Below are positions 1 through 5,721 of a DNA stretch of 5,721 bases, one piece after another (position 1 is the first letter of the stretch; every line of letters starts with the position of its first letter). Below the pieces are notes generated by a model that searched no databases, was not told the origin of the DNA, and saw only the letters and a list, made by a program, of their open reading frames with translations. Made by a program: the position numbers and the translations under genes. This DNA is from an uncultured Pseudomonadota bacterium (GTDB lineage: Bacteria; Pseudomonadota; Gammaproteobacteria; Burkholderiales; SG8-39): the NCBI GenBank assembly GCA_903909415.1, contig CAIVVS010000296.1:1-5721 (forward strand). The letters run 5' to 3'.

Positions 1-739
1 GGCGGCAGGACAGGCAACCCGAATCGCGCCCGGCATCACGGGCGCCGGCATGAACAGGGTGTCCATCGCGGGCAACATCACCGGTACCGGTGTGCGCCTC
101 GGCCAGACGCCGGATCCGGGCACGGGCTACTTCCCCGACTCGTACAACGTGGTGCTGCCGGCGAACGGCATCGGCGGCTTCAACCCCGGCACGGTCGCCC
201 TCAGCCTGTTCAACTCGAACCTCAGCCAGATCATCAACCTGGAGCTGACGGCGCTGGAGCAGGACGGCAAGGGCAAGATCATTTCCAGCCCGCGCGTGCT
301 GACCGCCGACAACGTCGAGGCCATCATCGAACAGGGAACGGAGCTGCCCTACCAGCAGGCCACCTCGTCGGGCGCGACCTCGGTGACGTTCCGCAAGGCG
401 AACCTCGCGCTCAAGGTCAAGCCGCAGATCACTCCCGACGGCAACATCGTCATGACCCTGGACGTGAACAAGGACGCGGTCGGCCAGGTCACCACCGCGG
501 GCTTCGCGATCGACACCAAGCACGTCAAGACCGAGGTGCTGGTGGAAAACGGCGGCACGGTCGTGATCGGCGGCATCTATTCCCAGGACACGCGCAACAC
601 CGCGACCAAGGTGCCGCTGTTCGGCGACCTGCCGGTCGTGGGCAACCTGTTCCGCAACAACGCGCGCTCGGACAACAAGACCGAGCTGCTGGTGTTCATC
701 ACCCCGCGCATCGTGCAGAACCGGCTCGGCCAGCGCTGA
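1..739 (+). CDS. pilQ: Type IV pilus secretin PilQ, C-terminal part (5' end outside window)
   Basis: PilQ forms the gated outer-membrane ring through which the type IV pilus leaves the cell. The frame is open from base 2 to the TGA at 737-739, giving 245 codons; the ATG at 50 is internal, not the start. The segment covers most of the secretin barrel domain. Bases 551-652 encode 34 residues that fit the general secretin signature throughout: G-G-T then VVIGG, 11 variable residues, then [14 protein letters not shown]. Upstream are the family blocks [31 protein letters not shown] and [19 protein letters not shown], and the chain ends in [12 protein letters not shown] as PilQ proteins do. PilQ is usually about 700 residues, so the N-terminal AMIN and N0/N1 domains lie upstream, where pilMNOP are expected. 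The [11 protein letters not shown] block and the aroK neighbour favour PilQ over type II secretion GspD. The identification is very secure. Confidence 0.96.
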   Translation, partial: AAGQATRIAPGITGAGMNRVSIAGNITGTGVRLGQTPDPGTGYFPDSYNVVLPANGIGGFNPGTVALSLFNSNLSQIINLELTALEQDGKGKIISSPRVLTADNVEAIIEQGTELPYQQATSSGATSVTFRKANLALKVKPQITPDGNIVMTLDVNKDAVGQVTTAGFAIDTKHVKTEVLVENGGTVVIGGIYSQDTRNTATKVPLFGDLPVVGNLFRNNARSDNKTELLVFITPRIVQNRLGQR

Positions 740-761
740 CAGATTATCGGTCGCTCCATCC

Positions 762-794
762 AGGGCCCGCGTCGCAAGGCGCGGGCCTTTTTTT
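762..794 (+). terminator. Intrinsic terminator after pilQ
   Basis: A perfect 8-bp GC stem, GGCCCGCG (764-771) with CGCGGGCC (780-787), has an 8-nt loop and is followed at once by seven T (788-794). Positions 762-763 can add an A-T and a G-T pair with 788-789. It lies 23 bases past the pilQ stop and before aroK, so it should end the pil transcript and uncouple it from the aro genes. This is a textbook rho-independent terminator. Confidence 0.93.
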
Positions 795-828
795 GCGCGG
801 GTCCCGTCCCGGCCGCGGCTGCGCCGGT

Positions 829-837
829 TGCTAGAAT
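829..837 (+). promoter_or_regulatory. Extended -10 promoter for aroK-aroB
   Basis: TGC followed by TAGAAT (832-837) fits an extended -10 element (TG-N-TATAAT with one mismatch in the hexamer). No -35 hexamer is evident 17 bases upstream (809-814 is CCGGCC), which extended -10 promoters can tolerate. If the last T is position -7, the start point is G844, the first base of the aroK GTG codon, implying a leaderless message. The upstream terminator makes a separate promoter here necessary. The element is inferred from sequence only. Confidence 0.6.
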
Positions 838-843
838 GCCCGT

Positions 844-1377
844 GTGAATCCGTCGCAAAACCTCTACCTCGTGGGCATGATGGGGGCCGGCAAGACCACC
901 GTTGGCCGCCAGCTCGCCCGGCGCATGGGCAAGACCTTCATCGACTCCGACCAGGACATCGAATCGCGTACCGGCGTGCGCATCCCGGTGATCTTCGAGA
1001 TCGAGGGCGAGGAGGGCTTCCGGCGCAGGGAGGCCGACAGCATCGAGGCCCTGACACAGCAGGAAGGCATCGTGCTGGCGACCGGCGGGGGCGCGGTGCT
1101 CCTGCCAGGCAACCGCGAACGGCTGGCCGCGCGCGGCTTCGTGGTCTACCTGCACGCCAAGCCGCGCGACCTCTGGATGCGGACCCGTCACGACAAGGGC
1201 CGGCCCCTGCTGCAGACAGACGACCCGCGCGCGCGCATCGAACAGCTCTACCAGTTCCGCGACCCGCTCTACCGGGAAGTGGCCGACCTGGTGGTCGATA
1301 CCGGCCGCCAGAGCGTGAGCGTGCTGGTCGGACAACTCCTACCCCAGCTGGAACAGGCATGCAGACAGTCCGCGTAG
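844..1377 (+). CDS. aroK: Shikimate kinase (EC 2.7.1.71)
   Basis: The enzyme phosphorylates shikimate to shikimate 3-phosphate with ATP, step 5 of the cytoplasmic pathway to chorismate. The 177-residue length is usual for the family. Visible features: Walker A loop GMMGAGKT (residues 11-18); the DSD motif (34-36), whose Asp residues serve Mg2+ and shikimate; EGEEGFR with Arg60; the GGG shikimate loop (81-83) in LATGGGAV; the lid motif RPLL (Arg120); and Arg139 in FRDPLY. All key residues are present. The start is GTG at 844: it leaves the usual few residues before [11 protein letters not shown], and no in-frame ATG precedes the P-loop. There is no Shine-Dalgarno sequence upstream, in keeping with the promoter position. 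The last 19 bases overlap aroB in another frame, so the two form a coupled pair. AroK and AroL isozymes cannot be told apart by sequence alone, but the pilQ-aroB context is that of aroK. Confidence 0.96.
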   Translation: MNPSQNLYLVGMMGAGKTTVGRQLARRMGKTFIDSDQDIESRTGVRIPVIFEIEGEEGFRRREADSIEALTQQEGIVLATGGGAVLLPGNRERLAARGFVVYLHAKPRDLWMRTRHDKGRPLLQTDDPRARIEQLYQFRDPLYREVADLVVDTGRQSVSVLVGQLLPQLEQACRQSA

Positions 1378-2435
1378 AACTCGGCGAGCGCAGCTACCCG
1401 ATCACCATAGGCACCGGGCTGATCGACGACCCGGCACGGTACGCGCCCCACATCACGCGTCGCGCCGCCGTCATCACCAACGACGTGGTCGCGCCGCTCT
1501 ACCTCGCCCGGGTAAGGCGCGCACTCGAGGCCGCCGGCGCCAGGGTCATGGAGGTCGTCCTGCCCGATGGCGAGCAGCACAAGGACGCGGCCAGCCTCAA
1601 CCTGATATATGACGCCTTGCTGGGAGCCCGCTGCGAGCGCAACACCACGCTGGTGGCGCTGGGCGGCGGCGTGATCGGGGACATCACGGGCTTCGCCTCG
1701 GCCACCTACCAGCGCGGCACGCCCTTCCTGCAGGTACCCACCACGCTGCTCGCGCAGGTCGACTCCTCGGTCGGCGGCAAGACCGCGATCAACCACCCGC
1801 TGGGCAAGAACATGATCGGCGCCTTCCACCAGCCTCGCGCGGTGATTGCCGACATGGATACGCTGGCGACCCTGCCCGAGCGCGAGCTCAAGGCGGGCCT
1901 GGCCGAGGTGATCAAGCACGGCGCGATCCGCGACGCCACGCTGTTCGCCTGGTGCGAGGCCAACGTCGGCGGGCTGCTGGCGCGCGATGCGCGGGCCTTG
2001 GCCCATGTGGTCGCCCGCTCCTGCGAGATCAAGTCCGAGGTCGTCGCGCAGGACGAGCAGGAACATGGCCTGCGCGAGATCCTGAATTTTGGCCATACCT
2101 TCGGCCACGCCATCGAGACCGGCTTCGGCTACGGCACCTGGCTGCACGGCGAGGGCGTCGCAATCGGGATGGTGCTGGCGGCCGACCTGTCGGTGCGCAT
2201 GGGCCTGCTGCCCGCGGCCGACGCCGCACGGGTGCAGCGCCTGGTGGCGGCCGCCGGCCTGCCGGTGAAGGTGTCCGGAATGGGCGCCGAGCGGTTTGTC
2301 GAGCTGATGAGCATCGACAAGAAGGCGCGCGACGGCGACATCCGCTTCATCCTGCTGGACGCGCTCGGCCGCGCGAGGGCCGGCGCGGCGGTGCCGCGCG
2401 CGCTGCTCGACCAGACCCTGTCGCTGGCTGCCTGA
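1359..2435 (+). CDS. aroB: 3-dehydroquinate synthase (EC 4.2.3.4)
   Basis: AroB converts DAHP to 3-dehydroquinate, step 2 of the shikimate pathway, using NAD+ and a divalent metal in the cytoplasm. The 358-residue length is normal. The N-terminal Rossmann-like half carries PDGEQHK (69-75), the NAD-binding GGGVIGD (102-108) and [19 protein letters not shown] (127-145); the C-terminal half carries the metal ligands Glu183 (AEVIKHG), His246 (NFGHTFGHA) and His263 (LHGEG). All are intact. I chose the ATG at 1359, inside the end of aroK, because it gives the expected [14 protein letters not shown] start. The same frame stays open far upstream (to about 828), but that part translates to Arg/Pro-rich shadow sequence of aroK. 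Ribosomes probably enter by termination-reinitiation from aroK, helped by a weak GGAA at 1350-1353. The stop is TGA at 2433-2435. Confidence 0.97.
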   Translation: MQTVRVELGERSYPITIGTGLIDDPARYAPHITRRAAVITNDVVAPLYLARVRRALEAAGARVMEVVLPDGEQHKDAASLNLIYDALLGARCERNTTLVALGGGVIGDITGFASATYQRGTPFLQVPTTLLAQVDSSVGGKTAINHPLGKNMIGAFHQPRAVIADMDTLATLPERELKAGLAEVIKHGAIRDATLFAWCEANVGGLLARDARALAHVVARSCEIKSEVVAQDEQEHGLREILNFGHTFGHAIETGFGYGTWLHGEGVAIGMVLAADLSVRMGLLPAADAARVQRLVAAAGLPVKVSGMGAERFVELMSIDKKARDGDIRFILLDALGRARAGAAVPRALLDQTLSLAA

Positions 2436-2441
2436 TCCGCC

Positions 2442-2458
2442 GGCCCGCCTGGCGGGTC
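2442..2458 (+). other. GC hairpin just after aroB, possible weak terminator
   Basis: GGCCCGC (2442-2448) can pair with GCGGGTC (2452-2458) across a 3-nt loop, with one G-T pair. It begins 7 bases after the aroB stop. No T run follows, so it does not qualify as an intrinsic terminator; it could instead stabilise the 3' end of the aroKB message or sit before a Rho site. In DNA this rich in G and C, such a stem can also arise by chance. Confidence 0.35.
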
Positions 2459-2491
2459 CCAGCCATGCTGCCCTGCCGCATGCGCCTAAGC

Positions 2492-2514
2492 GCTTGAAGC
2501 ACATGGGTTAAACC
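2492..2514 (+). promoter_or_regulatory. Pair of small dyads over the gltB promoter, possible operator
   Basis: GCTTGAAGC (2492-2500) covers the -35 box and GGTTAAACC (2506-2514) sits in the spacer; each is a perfect 4-bp inverted repeat around one centre base, and the centres are 14 bases apart. AAGCGCTT (2488-2495) is a further overlapping palindrome. A repressor bound here would block the promoter. I do not recognise the sites as those of a known regulator, and short dyads are common by chance. Confidence 0.25.
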
Positions 2515-2522
2515 GGTATATT
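2494..2522 (+). promoter_or_regulatory. Sigma70-type promoter for gltB
   Basis: TTGAAG (2494-2499) and TATATT (2517-2522) are separated by exactly 17 bases; they match the -35 and -10 consensus at 4/6 and 5/6 positions. They lie in the only AT-rich patch of the window (about 2503-2530). The expected start point is near 2528-2530, giving a leader of roughly 108 nt before the gltB GTG. Two short dyads overlap the promoter and are listed separately. The strength of the match and the placement upstream of a large operon make this convincing, though it is not experimentally shown. Confidence 0.72.
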
Positions 2523-2552
2523 TATAGGTTCCGCCGCAAAAAACGTGTTCCC

Positions 2553-2581
2553 GGCAAGGCGGGCCGCCACCGCTCCTTGCC
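2553..2581 (+). promoter_or_regulatory. Leader hairpin in the gltB 5' untranslated region
   Basis: GGCAAGG (2553-2559) pairs perfectly with CCTTGCC (2575-2581) around a 15-nt loop. The loop includes CCACC (2567-2571), complementary to GGTGG (2628-2632) in the gltB ribosome binding region. No T run follows, so it is not a terminator by itself. It may fold in the leader RNA; a regulatory role is only inferred. Confidence 0.35.
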
Positions 2582-2625
2582 CATCCGGGGAGCGCCGCGG
2601 GTCCGGGTCCCGTCCTTCGATCGTC

Positions 2626-2632
2626 GAGGTGG
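2626..2632 (+). promoter_or_regulatory. Strong Shine-Dalgarno site that fixes the gltB GTG start
   Basis: GAGGTGG carries six bases (GAGGTG) complementary to the 16S rRNA 3' end and lies 7 bases before the GTG at 2637. It is the best ribosome binding site in the window and decides the start. The ATGs at 2710 and 2731 are in a different frame from gltB. The local sequence can also fold (2614-2629) so that GAGG is paired with CCTTCGA-type bases. Confidence 0.75.
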
Positions 2633-2636
2633 TCCA

Positions 2637-5721
<3,085 letters not shown>

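Noticed and set aside
828..1358. Upstream extension of the aroB frame through aroK, suggesting a fused or longer protein
   Set aside because: The extension is Arg/Pro/Gly-rich out-of-frame aroK sequence. aroK itself has every catalytic motif in the other frame, and AroB starts naturally at the ATG at 1359.
1269..2504. Minus-strand open frame of 411 codons opposite aroB, and similar ones at 577-1335 and 938-1360
   Set aside because: They lie wholly or mostly antisense to well-supported conserved genes, have low-complexity translations, and show no convincing ribosome binding site or promoter.
2599..2615. GGGTCC doublet and a GGGTCCCGTCC word also found near 799-810
   Set aside because: The words are too short and too GC-rich to be distinguished from chance; there is no wider homology around the two copies.

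Overview
The window reads as ordinary core chromosome of a high-GC proteobacterium, most likely a betaproteobacterium of the Burkholderiales type. The placement rests on three things: by eye roughly two thirds of bases are G or C; the gene order pilQ - aroK - aroB - gltB is the one I associate with beta- and some gammaproteobacteria; and the GltB and PilQ sequences resemble the betaproteobacterial versions as I remember them. No species can be named from this sequence alone.

Layout, all genes on the + strand. 1-739: the C-terminal third of pilQ, the outer-membrane secretin of type IV pili, entering from the left edge. 740-843: a short gap with a strong intrinsic terminator (762-794) and an extended -10 promoter (829-837) whose predicted start point falls on the aroK start codon. 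844-1377: aroK, shikimate kinase. 1359-2435: aroB, 3-dehydroquinate synthase, overlapping aroK by 19 bases. 2436-2636: a 201-base gap with a GC hairpin, a good sigma70-type promoter (2494-2522) and a leader of about 108 nt with possible RNA structure around the ribosome binding site. 2637-5721: the first 1028 codons of gltB, the large subunit of NADPH-dependent glutamate synthase, running off the right edge with no stop codon.

There are three transcriptional blocks. pilQ is the end of a presumed pilMNOPQ operon closed by the terminator. aroK-aroB is a translationally coupled pair in the shikimate pathway; AroB makes dehydroquinate (step 2) and AroK phosphorylates shikimate (step 5). gltB starts a third unit, presumably followed by gltD outside the window, that makes glutamate from glutamine and 2-oxoglutarate. 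No gene-free stretch exceeds 201 bases. I saw no mobile element, CRISPR array, tRNA or rRNA.

I did not find a new biological system. The points worth a second look are regulatory or local: a candidate leaderless aroK mRNA, possible structure over the gltB ribosome binding site, a repeat-bearing gltB propeptide, and the absence of dgt between aroB and gltB.
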